Shown: positions 11,785-24,332, counted from the first letter of the stretch. The stretch is DNA of 64,000 nucleotides from Anniella stebbinsi (GCA_029215795.1 JARDYH010000002.1:109986501-110050500), one strand, 5' to 3'. Made by a program: numbers and translations. The notes: generated by a model from the letters alone, not told the origin.

Positions 11785-12106
11785 ACAAAGGAAATGCATA
11801 ACAAAAAAAGATGACACCAATTTGCATAGCATCTGCATGTTAATTTGTGTGTAGAAATGCAAATGTAGACACTATTATTATAATTTAAATTGAAATACAG
11901 TGCATTTCGCCATAGTGTGGAAGATTGTGGCCAGATGACCTGTGTGCCTGGCTCAGTCTGCTGTCCAGGTGCTGCTGATGGGCAACGTCAAGGCCCTTTA
12001 GCGCTTCCTTCTTTTTCTTTAAACCAGACTCGCAATGGACAGTCCTCTAGCAGCCCTTCCAATAGAGGACTGTCTTCTGTAAAAGAGGACACACATGGCT
12101 ACCCTA
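11785..12106 (-). repeat. Family-H interspersed element, reverse orientation
   Basis: Shares 'CTTCTTTTTCTTTAAACC', 'GGACAGTCCTCTA' and 'AAAGAGGACACACATGG' with 60274-60583 and, reversed, with 18708-19045 and 52554-52899. Confidence 0.65.
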
Positions 12107-13065
12107 AGATCAATATTACCATCTGTTAATATCTTCACATCAATTTGCTGTTCCAGGGAAAGCCACAGTGGAAAGGTTGGCAACCCTTGTTTGTGGGCAT
12201 TTCTCAGGAGCCATTGAGTCTGTTTGGTGAGCAGGTGGCTTCTTGTCAGTGAAATACGTTCAGGCCTGGGACTGACTCTGCCCACCCAAGTTGGCCATTG
12301 GGTTTCTTGACAGAAAGGTGTATAAGATGGTTTCCTCTGACAGTTCGGCCTTGCTTGGGCAACAAAGACTTCCTGAACTCTGGTGTCATTCTTGGTTACC
12401 CTTTGGTCCTGGCTTCTGGCTTGCTTCCTGATTTGCCTGATTTGCATCCTCTGGTTCTGACCTGCTCTGTCCTGATGTCTGGCCGGTCCCACAGCTTCTG
12501 GTGCCCCTGGATCACTGCCTATGGAACAGCCCTGACAATGGGAGAGCAGTGGTTGCAGGGCAAGAACCGCATCTAGACATAACCTGGTGGGCTCTTGGGT
12601 GCTCCCTAAGGGGCTGGTGTCTTCTGCACATATGCTAGTAGTTGCTGGACAGGCTGGCTTTTTCTGGCAGGACACTTGCAGGAATTCTGCCGTCTGTTTT
12701 TGCAATAGAATGGCTGAGTCTAGCTTTTGTTAAGGAAAAAATGCAGAATCACGAAATGCCAGTGGATTTTTAAATATAACTTTTGATGGAGGCAGCCTCC
12801 TTTATTTAACCAAACTTTAAAATGTGTGAACGTCTGTGGAAGCCCTAGTTACACCCATCAGTGCTGGATTGTTAATGTCGCACATTAACACCCAAGAAGG
12901 TGTGAAGTTCTTTTGGAGTTAGTGACACTGTTTCCTGATATCTCCATAAGTATTGCACTAAAACCGTACGACACAGAAGGGTTTGAAAACAAAACAAACT
13001 CAAACTAAATCAGATCGCTTCAAAAAATGTTGACTGACTTTGGCTCAGCTGATTAAAGTTCACTT
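12107..13065. other. Unidentified interspersed sequence
   Basis: 12200-12600 has phrases such as 'CTGGCTTCTGGCTTGC' resembling dispersed repeat DNA also echoed near 62340-62480. I cannot name it. The 228-aa minus-strand ORF here has no recognisable domain. Confidence 0.4.
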
Positions 13066-13195
13066 AGGGTGCAATCCTATGCATGTTTATACAGAAAAAA
13101 GTCCTACAACTCCCAGCCTTCCTCATGCAACATGGCTGGCTGGGGCATGCTGGGAATTGGACGTTTTTCTGTCTAAACAAAGGATTGCACCTTGA
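13066..13195. mobile_element. Palindromic repeat, family F
   Basis: Ends AGGGTGCAATCCTATGCATG / GGATTGCACCTT with inner 'CCTACAACTCCCAGCCTTCC' paired to 'GCATGCTGGGAATTGGACG'. Other copies at 25771 and 55435, half copies at 33300 and 44035. Confidence 0.75.
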
Positions 13196-13239
13196 GGACT
13201 CAACATGAACCTAAATTTGGTTGCAAGGAACTGAAAAAA

Positions 13240-13267
13240 TGTGTGTGTGTGTGTGTGTGTGTGTGTA
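13240..13267. repeat. (GT)n microsatellite
   Basis: About 14 GT units. Confidence 0.97.
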
Positions 13268-13875
13268 TTAGAAACTACATTTAGAATTAACTATAATCCC
13301 TACTGAAAGACCACCTCCATTAGGCCTCTCCCTCAACTGTCACCACCAACAGCCATTCCAGCAGGCTGCAGCTGTGGGAGATGAGATGGGAAGCAGGGTC
13401 ATTCTACCAGCCCTGTTAAAAGACTAACTTTGTTTTTCCTCTTCCCTACCCATCCATTTTTCCTTGTGTGTTGTGTCTTTTTTAGATTGTAAGCCGGAGG
13501 GCTGGGACCATCTTGTTTAATTGATTGTTTGTAAGGTGCTCTAGGATCCTTTTTGGCTAAGGAGTGGGATTTTAAAAATGCTATAACTAAATTAAAAAAA
13601 ATAGGTAGCATAGCACTCATCTGGAAACAGAATTGCAATTATAGAAGGGATCCAGACAAAGTTAAGAACTTTTATTGTCTTTCAGTGGGCATGTTTTTTG
13701 TACAATCCTGTGCATGTTGAATCAGAAGTTTGCCTCGAGTTCAATGGGGGTTTACTCCCTCTTTAAGTGTGCATAGAGTTGTTGCCTAAAGGGTGTGCTT
13801 AATAGCTTCTGTTGAAATGAGATTTAATTTACTGCATTTTTATCCTACTTTTCCATGTCTCCGAAAGTGATTCAC

Positions 13876-14137
13876 ATTAGGGTGACCATATTTGGGAGAC
13901 CAAAAAATGGGACACCCAGTGGGGGGTGGGAAAGTGCGCTTTCCAGGGCCTTGGAAAGTGTGTCATTCCCCTTGCCACACTAATGACGGTCTTAAAGGGG
14001 AAAGTGTGTCATTCCCCACGTCACATTAATGGCAGTCTTAAAGGGGAAAGTGTGTCATTCCAGGACATTATAGAAAATTATTTTTAAAATCCCAGAATAG
14101 AACAAAAAACAGGACAAATCCGGGACAGTTGGTCACA
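13876..14137. repeat. Repeat with TAGGGTGACCATA end
   Basis: Begins like family A (TAGGGTGACCATA) and ends at GACAGTTGGTCA. It holds two direct copies of a ~60-bp 'AAAGTGTGTCATTCCCC..ACACTAATG' unit. Both ends sit in TCACATTAG, a possible but ambiguous target duplication. Confidence 0.55.
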
Positions 14138-14767
14138 TTAGACTACAAAGTAAACTGGTGTCTGTGTGTCTGTGTGTAAAAGCTTGCAATTTCAAGCCAA
14201 TTTCTTGGTTTCTGAAGAAGTCTGGTTTTGCAGACATTTGCTTTGTGCAAGAGGCATTTCCCATATGGGTTGTGCAAGATGAGCATCTTAAATTTTCTTT
14301 TTCAAATAAGTGATGTAACGTCTGTAATCTCTAATGCGTTTCTCTGTATGTCGTGTTTCTTGTGCATCCTACCTTTCTGCTGAGATCTGTATTAATTGGT
14401 AAGAAGCTGGAATTGCTCACTATCCTTCCTGCTCTGAAGCCTTGAGTCAGCTAAGTGGCTGCATTTGAAAAAACAAATAAACAAACAATGGGATTTACTA
14501 CCATAGAGCTGTTTTGCAACTTTAACATAGTGGTGATCCATTACTGGCAGAGCACCCAACACAAGGAGGAAGCTGCCGTCGAAGAAAAGCCCAATTTCTG
14601 CCTTCTAAGGAAGAGCCAGCGGTAGAGGCTTGGGTGAATTTTTCTATTAAACAACAATTTGACACAATGGAAGAGATCGAACAAGCACAATTCCGCCCAT
14701 TAAGGGTGAGAAAAGAAACCACATTCTGTTTCCTTTTAACTCCACCCCCAATTGTAAAGTGGCTCTA

Positions 14768-15090
14768 TTAGGGTGACCATCTGTCTGGTTTTGCCCAGAC
14801 ATGTCCTCCTTTTTCTGGCCTTTGGGCCGTCTGGACGATTTTTTTATTTTCTTTTTTAAAAAGTCCAGAAAAGGTGCGGCTGGGGGAAAGCAAGCCATGC
14901 GTTCTCTGAAGCTCTGGAAAGTGTGCAGATTTCCAGAACTCCAAAGAACATGCATCCTGCTCTGCCCTGCCCATTTCCCACGATGAAAGGGTCTCTTAAT
15001 ACTTGAATTAAGAGGCCCTTTCATTCTAGGAAAGGGGTGGGGCGGGGGCAGAGCAGGCAGAGCGTTCTCCAGGGCTCTGGAAACCATGGA
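14768..15090. repeat. Palindromic repeat around a 45-bp hairpin
   Basis: Central hairpin (14983-15028) pairs GAAAGGGTCTCTTAA with TTAAGAGGCCCTTTC. Outer arms share 'CTCTGGAAA' and 'CAGAGCAGG' in inverted orientation. Starts TTAGGGTGACCATCTG. Confidence 0.6.
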
Positions 15091-18035
15091 GATTGCCTAC
15101 CACCATTAATGTTGTTGCTGGGCATGGGTGGGCAAGCGGGCACTGAGCGACACAGGCAGGCTGGAACATAGGCGGGAGGCAGGCAGGGAGAGCAGCAGGC
15201 TAGGTGGGTGGGCAGGTAGGTTTTTCTGGGGTTTTTTTTTGTTGAAAAATTGTAGGCTAAGTTGTATCTTATAAGGGGGGGGTGAATGCTACCAAATTTC
15301 AGGCAAACAAATGAAGGGCTTTTCATGCTAGCCTTTAAATATGATTGCTATTGTTAAAAGAGGAATTACTCCTAATCGCAGGGAATGTTTTTTCCAAGGC
15401 TCCCCAATCCTCATGATGAAGTAGTATATTGTGGGATTTTTCCAGTGTTCAGCTGCCTGAAGATCACCTTTCTGATCTTATTCCTCAGCAGCTGGTGTAC
15501 ATAGACACATTGTTTCTGTCTAAACTTGCATAGGATTCCGCTCTTCGACACTTACAGTGCAATTCTGTGCATGGCTATTCTGAAGTAAGCCCCATTGTTT
15601 TCTGTGGGGCTTACTCCCAGGTAAGGGTGTATAGAATTGTAGCCTAATTGCTGTATCACTAAAGCGCAGGACCCTTCATGTGCATCTTTAAAAATAGTAT
15701 GTATGCCTTGCCATTATATGGACCTCATAAAAATGCAGCCTAGTTCAGCATTCCTTAATCTCGTGCAACCCAAATGTTGGGGACTACAACTCCCAGTATT
15801 TCTGACCATTGGCCATAACGGCTAGGGCTGACAAAAGCTGAAGTCCAAAACATCTGGAGGGCACCAGATTGGAGAAGGCTGGTCTAGTTGTTTAAAAGTA
15901 TAGTAAAAGAGGCAATTTATGTTTAGTAATTTTACAGAAAAGGCTGAAAATGTCATGACTGTACTAGGTTTTGATGATCCTTCCCTAAAACATTTTACCT
16001 TGGTCATTTGCAGGCCTTGGACTTCAGTTGTTGCTAGGCAAACATCCCAAGCATCCTCTTCTCCCTGATAAAACGTCTGTGCCAGTGTAGGCTGGTGACT
16101 TATATTTCAGTGGGGCAGTGAATACACTCTGAGTTTCAGTCCGAACCAGTCAGAACGCCGAAGGAGCAACCCAAAGTGCTGAACCCTATTCCCAAAATGC
16201 TCTAGCACCTGCAATTGGACTGCAGTTCCCATCATCTCCAGCCAATCTGTCCGTTGGCTAAAGGTAGCTGACATCAATCGAGAGTAGAGACAGGCTCTGC
16301 CATCAGGCTTACAAATTAAAAAGACAAGACACATAAGGAAAAGATGATGGGTAGGGAAAATGAACAATGAAAGGCAGAGTGGAAGGGAAAGGAAGAGAAG
16401 GGATATCATTTTTCCAAGGTCAGAACAAGGTGGTGAACTATAAGCAGGCATTTAAATGCACTCCGGGCCAGGCTGGTCTTCCCTTGCTGGTGTTCTTGGC
16501 TGGATGAGGCTCTTGTTCCTGAAGCCAATGGAGGGAGCCAGGGTGTTTTTTCCCCTTCCTTCTGCTGTACCCTAGCTGATGGCAGAAGCCAGAGTGTGCT
16601 TCCTTTCTGCTTTCCAGTCTCAAGACAACTTTACAGCTCAGTATTTACATGAATAGGATTATGTGTGCCTAACTCTGCATAGGATGGGGCTACACAATCC
16701 ATATTGGCTAGGCTGTGCCTTTACTAAGAACAAAGTTTGTGTGATTGTGCACGTGTCTGCATTTTCTCTCCTTCTTGTGCAGAACAGAGATAAACAAAAG
16801 TGGCTTAGGATATTACATCTTGGGCTGTAAGAAACAGCATTGATCATTCCTGGGTATTCTTTGTTGCGTGCGGGTGCTTTTTCTGCTTACCCCTGACTTT
16901 ATTTTCTTTGAAAAGAAGGGCTGTGGTCAACAGAGTAAGGCGAATCCGTTCCCATGGCTCAAATGATTTGTTTAATAAATATGCGAAGACAAAAGGGAGA
17001 GGGAGTTGGCTGGTTCAGAGCATCTTGGCAAGTGTAGTGACTTTGTCCGTGTGGAAGCCAAAGCTCGGTAGGATTAGGAACGAAGGTTTTTCTCATAGAC
17101 CAAGGAATAAAACAAAACCATTGCAGCCCCCACTCGACCAGTCTCTTCCTCACTTTTGCACATTTATGTAGCTGGCAAAGGCCTGGAGTGCAAAGATCTT
17201 TCCCATGCTGAAGAAATCGTCAAGGAACCTTGTGAGACTGATCGACAGAGCGGGGAAGCAACCAATGGGAGAAAGGACTTGGCTTCCACACCCACCACCC
17301 ACCCCTGGAATGAGAGAGGGCTGGCACCCGTCTGTCTCTTTACATTGCATGCTTTTAAAAAAAATGGCTGGCAGGACAACCAGCCGCACTTGGCGGGTGG
17401 TATCTGGCTCTGCAGCGTGATGAACTAAACCGTACTCACCAAAAATGCAGCACAGAGTGTTTTAAATCCAATGCCTGGATTTTACTGGAGGCAGGCTTTT
17501 CATTGCTGGCTTGCCTAGATTAAAAAAAAAACCCTTCAACTAATCAAGGGAAGAGAAGAGAGTTTAAACGTGCCCCCAAATTGACCAGGGATTGAATAGA
17601 TGTCAACTTTGGAAACTTGAGAGGTAAGGACTTTTGGAGGAATAAACTGGAGGTTATTTTGTGGCTTGAACATGTGTATGTTCAGATTATACATGTGTCA
17701 AGGAATGTGTGAATGGACCTGAGACACCTTAATCTGGACAACCTAAAATGCAAGTACACAGCGAGGACTCCAGTGGCCACATCACAACAGGAACACCCCC
17801 ACCCGCTTCCCACCCCCAGTGCCTTGCTCCCTTTTGGCAAAATTAAATTACTACCAGACCAAAAATCCTCCACCAATTATTGTACTTAACATTAGTATTT
17901 AACATTTTTATTATTATGGACATGTCTGCTTTTCAGTTCACAAAGAGTATGAATAGATGTGAGCTGAGAAGGCCCTGATTGGAAACTGTCCAGGCTCAGC
18001 TACTGGAAGAAGAAAGGGGTGGGACACATACACTG
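15091..18035. other. Upstream intergenic DNA
   Basis: Includes a short 'GTAAGCCCCATTG...GGGGCTTACTCCCAGG' inverted unit (15555-15645), a family-B palindrome (15741-15886) and a partial family-D copy (16105-16190). ORFs at 16.9-17.4 kb on both strands have no family features. Confidence 0.6.
15741..15886. mobile_element. Palindromic repeat, family B
   Basis: Ends TAGTTCAGCATTCCTT / AGAAGGCTGGTCTA with inner 'ACTACAACTCCCAGTA' and 'AAAACATCTGGAGGGCACC'. Confidence 0.7.
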
Positions 18036-18690
18036 GGTCCACACAGCATGCTAAGCCACCATCGCTTATCACGTCATCTGAACATAGCACGCTTTCCACA
18101 GGGTGGGTTAATATGTTGTCTACAGGGTGGCTTGTTAACCACACAGTGTGGTTTATTTTCTCGAACAAGCCACCTTGAGAATCTATGGCTTGTTGTTGGG
18201 TTGTTCAGGGTGGTTAACAAGCCATACTGCATGGTTAAAGAGCAATCCTGAGGAAAATGCACTGCATTCAGACAACACAATAGCCTAGGGTGACCATATG
18301 AAAAGGAGGACAAGGCTCCTGTATCTTTAATAGTTGCATAGAAAAGGGAATTTCACAGGTATCATTTGTATATATGCAGAACCTGGTGAATTTCTCTCTT
18401 TATCACAACAATTAAAGCTGCAGCAGACCTGTCCCTTTTTGAATCTGGTCAAGTGGGTAGGTCTCCTGCAGCTTTAACTGTTGTGATGGAGGGAATTTCA
18501 CCAGGTTCTGCATGCATACAAATGACACCTGCTGAAATACCCTTTTCTATGCAACTGTTAAAGATACAGAAGCCCTGTCCTCCTTTTCATATGGTCACCC
18601 TACAATAGCCCACCCTGGAAAACATGCTGCATTCAGAAAACACAATAACCCATGGTTCAACACCAGGGGGGTTATGGGATGAAATCTGAA
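18036..18690. mobile_element. Palindromic element interrupted by a family-A MITE
   Basis: Sequence left of 18286 ('GGTCCACACAGCATGC', 'CAGACAACACAATAGCC') and right of 18602 ('ACAATAGCCCACCCTGG', 'CAGAAAACACAATAACCC') looks like one older inverted-repeat element split by the insertion at 18286. The terminal phrase resembles the Harbinger-like element at 40236. Boundaries uncertain. Confidence 0.5.
18286..18602. mobile_element. Palindromic hAT-like MITE, family A, copy 2
   Basis: 317 bp, TAGGGTGACC / GGTCACCCTA ends, flanked by exact 8-bp duplication CAATAGCC (18278-18285 and 18603-18610). Arms can pair along most of their length, with a short unpaired centre. Confidence 0.92.
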
Positions 18691-18707
18691 CCTGCAAGAG
18701 TACATGT

Positions 18708-19045
18708 TAGGGTGGCCAGATGTCTTACTTTACAGAGGACAGCCCTCTCTTTAAAGGCACCCACTATTCAAAGGCCTGTGCAGTTTAAGTCAGGCTTAAA
18801 ATAAAGAACCCAAAGAAGGGAAACAGCACGGGCCTCGAAGTTGCCCATTCACAGTTACTTGGACAGCACACTGAGCAGGGACACAGGACACCTTACTAAG
18901 GTAAGATGTATTGCATTTCTATTAAAATTACATTATTTCTAGATTTGCATTGATACATGTGTATTAGCATATGCAATTTTTGTGCAGCCCTGTTCCCTCT
19001 TTTGTCTTTTTTTTTTTTTTTTAGCAATGTGTAACTGGCCAAGCT
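18708..19045 (+). repeat. Family-H interspersed element
   Basis: Ends TAGGGTGGCCAGATG / ACTGGCCAAGCTAA are roughly inverted. The interior has 'AGAGGACAGCCCTCT', 'AAAGAAGGGAAACAGC' and a T-run near 19006-19022. Confidence 0.65.
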
Positions 19046-20682
19046 AAATACTTTTGTGTGACAGGTTGGAAGCAGTGCAGTGTAGTCCTAAGCCAGTGAG
19101 TACTGGGGTACAGGATATATTATCCTCTCCCTCTACTACTTAAGAGACTAGGTTTGCTAGCTTGCAACCTAGAATACTTTCAATACCTTCTCCCCTGCCA
19201 CTGCATCAAGTCATCCGGGTTAGCATCAAAGGTAGGTATGGTTGGGCACCTGACCCAAGCACGGGCCCACTGACAAGAGTCTCCTAGACGAGCACCTTCT
19301 CTTCACCGTTACAGCCTGCTTGTTCACTCGCCTCTTGCTTTGGCTCCGACAATGGTGGTGGTGAGGAGGAGGAGCAGGAGATGCTACTGCTGACTTGCTC
19401 ACTGGCTCTCTACCTGCCCAGCAAGCAAACAGTAGCAATGATGAGAAAGGGGAGGAGCAATAGCAGTTAGCGACAATGAAGGTGAGTAGGTAGCCTCATG
19501 GAGGGAGGGGGAGCTATTGAGAGTATCTTCCCCAAGGGCCTTGCAGGTGATGAGGCAATTGGGCTTCTACCACTTGTTCACCCCCAGTTCTTATCATTCA
19601 CCATCCTTCTAGCTTCTGCAATGAACTGGACTCCAGGTGTGCAAGGGAAGAGAACAGGAAGATGTTGTGACTGCCTGGTCTCTCAATATGTCAGACACCC
19701 TGTCACACCCTAAGTGGCCAAGAGAGCAAGACCTCATTCTTCTATCTTCAGGAAGACAGGAGATATCAAGTCCCTCAAACAGTCCTAGTAGACTCATGGC
19801 TGGGGTATCCAAGACAATCTCAAAGGAAGGAGATACCAGAACTTGCCTAGGTTGATTGTTCCATTGGTGAGCAGATGCTACAGAAGGAATGTTTTCCTCA
19901 TACTTTATCTATCGATACCTTCCTGTAATTTAAGTCCCATTACTTCATTTCCTGTCTGTCTCTGGATTGGATGGAACAATATATGCTCTTCAATATTGCA
20001 CACACCAAAATAGAGTGTTGCTATGTGCTTGTAATCTCACACGAAGGCTTGCTATAGAGAACAGGATGCTGTTTCCAACAACTAAAATAATAATTTGAGT
20101 TGACTTTGCACTGTTTCTGAAGGCCACAACCTCTCCTTTTAATTGTATATTTTACTAAGTTTCTAAGTAAGGAAACTACGAAGTTGGTACATAGTAAGAT
20201 ATGTTGGCATAGCCAGTACAGAGTTAAGTACATGTACAATGGATTCTTATGCATATTTTGCTCAGAAGTAAATCCCACTCAGATCAATGGAGTTTACTCC
20301 CTGTCATCCCCTATGGCTGCAGTCCTATACCCATTTATCTGGGAGTAAGTCCCATTGAGCTCAATAGAACTTATCTCTTAGTAACATGCACAGGATTGTG
20401 CTATAATGCATTAAAGTGTGCTTTGGACTGAGGACTTAAGGGCCAAATTAAACATGACACCTTTCACACAATTAGCATTTGCATAAGTTTTTTTAAAAAA
20501 AGAGTAAATAGGTGCAGGGCTGCTGATCCAGGTTGGTATCCAGATGGGGGATAGGGGGCTTTACTCCTTTGTCCCCCACTGTAGTCCCAATACAGGTTAA
20601 CATCCACCTACAAAATTGGAACCAAGTCCCTTGCATTAATGCTGGGCTGTTTGTCTTTCTATCCTATCACATTAATGTCCTG

Positions 20683-20800
20683 CTTTATCTTCAAGGATCT
20701 GAAGACAATGTGGTGGATTTTCATTTTCTCCTCACAACAACATTGTGTGGTAGTTAGGCTGAGGGCTGATGACTTGTCCGTGGCCACCCAGTCAAGCTAT
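20683..20800. repeat. MIR/CORE-type ancient repeat piece
   Basis: 'TCCTCACAACAACATTGTGTGGTAG', 'TTAGGCTGAG' and 'GTGGCCACCCAGTCAAGC' (each taken in part) follow the MIR-like order. Confidence 0.5.
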
Positions 20801-21202
20801 ATTGCATGTCCAACACTCTATCCTTGTGTCTGGATTTGCATATGAGATTCCAGAATGGGGGAAATACACACATTCCTTGGATATGGTGAGGGGAAACATC
20901 CAAATTCCTAGAGCAAGCAAGCTGCTTAAACCAATCCTTTCCCAACTAGTTTATGCACAAATCCAGCTACACAATGCATATCATATTACTCCAGGATGGT
21001 TGCTCAGTCCTGGTGCTGCGACTCTTCCACTATTTCTAAGTTGTTTCTTCCAGCTGCAGATAATTGTAATCAGATTGAGAAGAGTCCTATGCCATGACCT
21101 AAATATGCTCAAGACAATGTTAGCTGGCTTTAAGCATTAGATCCTGGGTAAAGCAAATAGCTTTAATGCTAAATGCTAAGCAGCATTAATTCCTCAACCT
21201 TT

Positions 21203-21349
21203 AGCCTATCTACACTACTGCTTTAAAACAGTTTAAATGGTTTAAAACAGTTTATAACAGTTTTGAGAACTGTTGGGGCCTAGGACACACTCCATATACA
21301 GTTTTCAAAATGTTTTCAAAGTGTTTTATCCTGCGTGTGTAGATAGGAT
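21203..21349. mobile_element. Palindromic element, family C, full copy
   Basis: 147 bp bounded by AGCCTATCTACACTAC / GTGTGTAGATAGG, with 'CTGCTTTAAAACAG' repeats and 'GGACACACTCCATATACAG'. Confidence 0.75.
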
Positions 21350-22000
21350 CATTAACTCTTCCATTGAAATCAACAAAGCCTCAAAGTACTTAATTTTGGC
21401 TGGATCATGCCCATAAAGAATTAATATACAGCTGTGGGATCTATGTGCAATGTTGGTATCCCCCTCCAAGCTATCTAATTTCCCTTCCGAATAAACAAAC
21501 AAAAACAACGCCTGCTGAAATGGGCTATAATCCTGCTACAATGAAGCATTCAGGCCTCGTGGACTTAAGTGGGAAAGAGTTCCAGCTGAGAAACTAGTAA
21601 TATTTAGCATCAATGCATTGCAACGGCAGTGGAAAAGTCAGGCTGGCCCCAGACATAGACCAGGCTGGCCCCAGAGGACCAAGAGCAGAGGAGAGACTGC
21701 TTGCTTCTCCCTTCTAGAGAGAACTCTGCTGCAATGGTCAATTGTCCTTTGCAGAGGCAAAAGGACCATTGGACATCAGGCCTCCACCACCTGGATTCAT
21801 TCAGCACTTTAGAGTCTTCAAAGGGCATAATAAACATTACTTCACTAATTCTCATAAGGTAGGTCATTACAATTTATCTGTATATTTCAGATACATAGTT
21901 AGAAGATATTGACTTGCAAGGCACCACCTAGTCACTAGATGATGGCTGAGGTGAGATTTAAACTAAGAACTTTGCAGCCTACACACTTGGCCAGTTTCTG

Positions 22001-22128
22001 CCAACCTTCCCCAAACCCGATGCCCTCCCAATGTTTTGGACTACAACTCCTATCATCCCCAACCAGGGTTGCCAGAGGTGTTGGGAGATGTAGTTCAAAA
22101 GACCTGGAGGGCATCAGGTTGGAGAATC
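22001..22128. mobile_element. Palindromic repeat, family B
   Basis: 'CCAACCTTCCCCAAACCCGA' pairs loosely with 'CATCAGGTTGGAGAATC' around 'GGACTACAACTCCTATCATC'. Confidence 0.65.
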
Positions 22129-22827
22129 TCTCTATTATAAGTAAGCTGAAGTGCTGCCTCCTTCTATCTCACCGAACCAGGGCTCTCTTCTCCTTCACCC
22201 CTACTGGCTCATGGTCTGCTCCGTTCTTGTGGACAGCAAAGATGAAATTAACTGGAACAAAGTTTGGAGCTCAGATATCCAAGCGGGATGGAGGGAGAAC
22301 AACCTTAACCCAAGACATCTTCACCCATGCAGATGGTATTGCCATTGGCAGGTCAGTGGACATTCTCTTACAGTTATGATGCTGTTTCTCCAGGTTTTCT
22401 TCTGCCTTTCTAAATTTGCACCACTCTGTTCATTTCCTTTATATTCTCATGCCTTTAAGGTTCAGGCTGTGCAACTCAGACTAGGCTCAATGAAGCACCA
22501 GAGCTGGTATTTGGACAGATGACTGCAGCTGGTAGAGTGCCAACCAAGTCCTGGAGAGTAGACTGGGTAGATGGAATAGTGGTGAACTCTAACAAAAGCT
22601 TGGCCAGTGGAAGGAATCCAGTACTTGACATTCAACATGCAACATGTGTTCCTTGGATTGGGACTCTGGAAAACAGAATGTTGTTGTACCAGCTACCTTG
22701 TTTCACAACAGATTTCCTAGTTCAGATGGCTCAATTGGTTCTGGATGATGAGGACAACTGAGCTTATTATCCTGGGTGACTGCAATATATGCACAAAGGT
22801 CAGTTCTTTAGAAGTGACTTGGGACTT
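22129..22827. other. Upstream intergenic DNA
   Basis: No recognised gene or repeat. The 80-146 aa ORFs here show no domain. Confidence 0.55.
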
Positions 22828-23012
22828 AGGAACATAGGAAGCTGCCTTTTACTGGGTCAGATCATTGGTCCATCTAGCCTAGTATTGTTGACAGAGACTG
22901 GCAAAGGCTCTCCGGGGTTTCAGGCAGGTACCAATCCCTGGTAGCAGCCAGGGATTGAACGTGGGGCCTTCTGCATGCAAACCAGGTACTTTGCCACTGA
23001 GTTACAGCCCCT
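22828..23012 (-). mobile_element. tRNA-derived SINE, reverse strand
   Basis: Read on the - strand it starts with a tRNA-like head. An A-box-like 'TAACTCAGTGGCAAAGTACC' and a B-box-like 'GTTCAATCCC' are correctly spaced. A tail ending in 'GGCAGCTTCCTATGTTCC' follows. This is the arrangement of squamate tRNA-derived SINEs with a LINE-related 3' end. Confidence 0.75.
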
Positions 23013-23925
23013 TGTTTTCATGGAGACTTCATAGCCCTCATTTTCATGGAAACATCATAGCCTCCATGAAAATAATTGAGCCTCTATTAGATAACTGCAC
23101 TAGCACACATGGTGGCCGCTAACCCTCTTCACTGGAAACATCAGCTCTGGTTATTAAGTAAAGAATACACAGCTATTATGGGTGCCTATTTATCTTTTAA
23201 GGACCCTGATTGCTTCACACCTTCCAATATCCCCACTGAGTTGATAAGCCAGACCTGCTTGATTTCAATGTTACAACACAGACACAGTAGCAGTTTGAAA
23301 ATGGAAACACATGAGAAGATGTTTGGGTGAAGTAACTTCCCATGGATTTTAACCAGCGACATGATTTAACTTGGCATAATGCAATGGACATCAAATGAAG
23401 GGTTAATTTTTCCCTAGCTAAAGATTGTTTCTCACAGGGTACTAATTCTTACAAGATGTTCCTTTAAGGGCTAGTCATTACTGGACACAGCCAGGGTAGG
23501 GGATGCAATCCGTCTTCTGCCCAGGGATGTGGGGCTAGAAAGCTCTAGAGTTAGAATGTAGATAGTGAACAAAACGGGTGATTGAAGTTTTGCAGCTGGC
23601 CACAGAGGGCTCCAAAGACATGCTGCTTGCTTTTGGGGGATCTGATAAAGGCTAGCACTGTCACTTCCATTTCTATGCAATTACCATGTTGTTAGCGTTA
23701 ATGGAACAGTCGGGCCACTGTATGGAGACATAGGTAAGTAGAGACCTGCCTTAGAGCAGGGGTAAGCAGCCTCGTTTCAAAAGCCCAGAGTGAGCAATTA
23801 CTTCAGCCTTCTGGCAAGAACAAACTGACCTTCCTCCAGCACCCCACTGGGTTGGGAGAGAAAAAGGGGGGAGAGAGAGAGAAAGGGGTAGCAAAAAGTG
23901 TCTGACTCTGTCCACTTTTGGCTTT
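23013..23925. other. Upstream intergenic DNA
   Basis: Short direct repeats of 'TTTTCATGGA' near 23017-23085, otherwise nothing recognised. Confidence 0.55.
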
Positions 23926-24280
23926 GGCCCCCTCCACAAGGATGCGCTTTTGCGCCCGGTTCGGGGATTATGCGCATTTTCGCGGAGGCGCATTTACGCC
24001 TAATCCCTCTGCACGGGAGGCGGCGAGAAGCGGCGAAGCGCATTAAAAGATGCCCAAAAAGCACTTTACAGGTAGTTAATGCGCATAATCGCTTGTTCAC
24101 ACAGCGAAAATGCGCTTTAACGGCCGGAGCAAAATAAAAGTCGCTATTTAACGCGCGTTCGAAAATGCGCATTATCGGGGAGATAACGCGCCTGTACGCC
24201 CGTTTTGCGCTCCGCTCGTGTGTAGGTAAAATTTATAATGAGCCTTCAAGGCTCATTAAACGTCTCGTGTGGAGGAGGCC
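23926..24280. mobile_element. GCGCAT-rich Harbinger-like MITE, copy 1 (355 bp)
   Basis: Inverted ends GGCCCCCTCCACA / TGTGGAGGAGGCC flanked by TTT on both sides. The interior is full of GCGCAT/ATGCGC words ('ATTATGCGCATTTTCGCG', 'AATGCGCATTATCGG'), unusually CpG-rich for this AT-rich neighbourhood. Exactly the same length as the copy at 26060. Confidence 0.8.
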
Positions 24281-24332
24281 TTTGGCTCCCAACCACTGCT
24301 GGCTTTAGCTCCACCCATTAGTCTGTAGTGCC

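Larger units (their letters stand above)
19046..22000. other. Upstream intergenic DNA
   Basis: Contains two short 'ATGGAGTTTACTCCC / GGGAGTAAGTCCCATTGAG' units (20228-20400), a MIR-like piece (20683-20800), a family-C palindrome (21203-21349) and a second MIR-like piece (21810-21985). No supported gene. Confidence 0.6.

Noticed and set aside
12019..12705. 228-aa minus-strand ORF
   Set aside because: Overlaps a family-H repeat at one end and unidentified repeat-like DNA; no domain or splice support.
22828..23012. Functional tRNA gene
   Set aside because: A- and B-box-like sequences are present but there is no acceptor-stem pairing or anticodon-arm fold, and it continues into a SINE tail.
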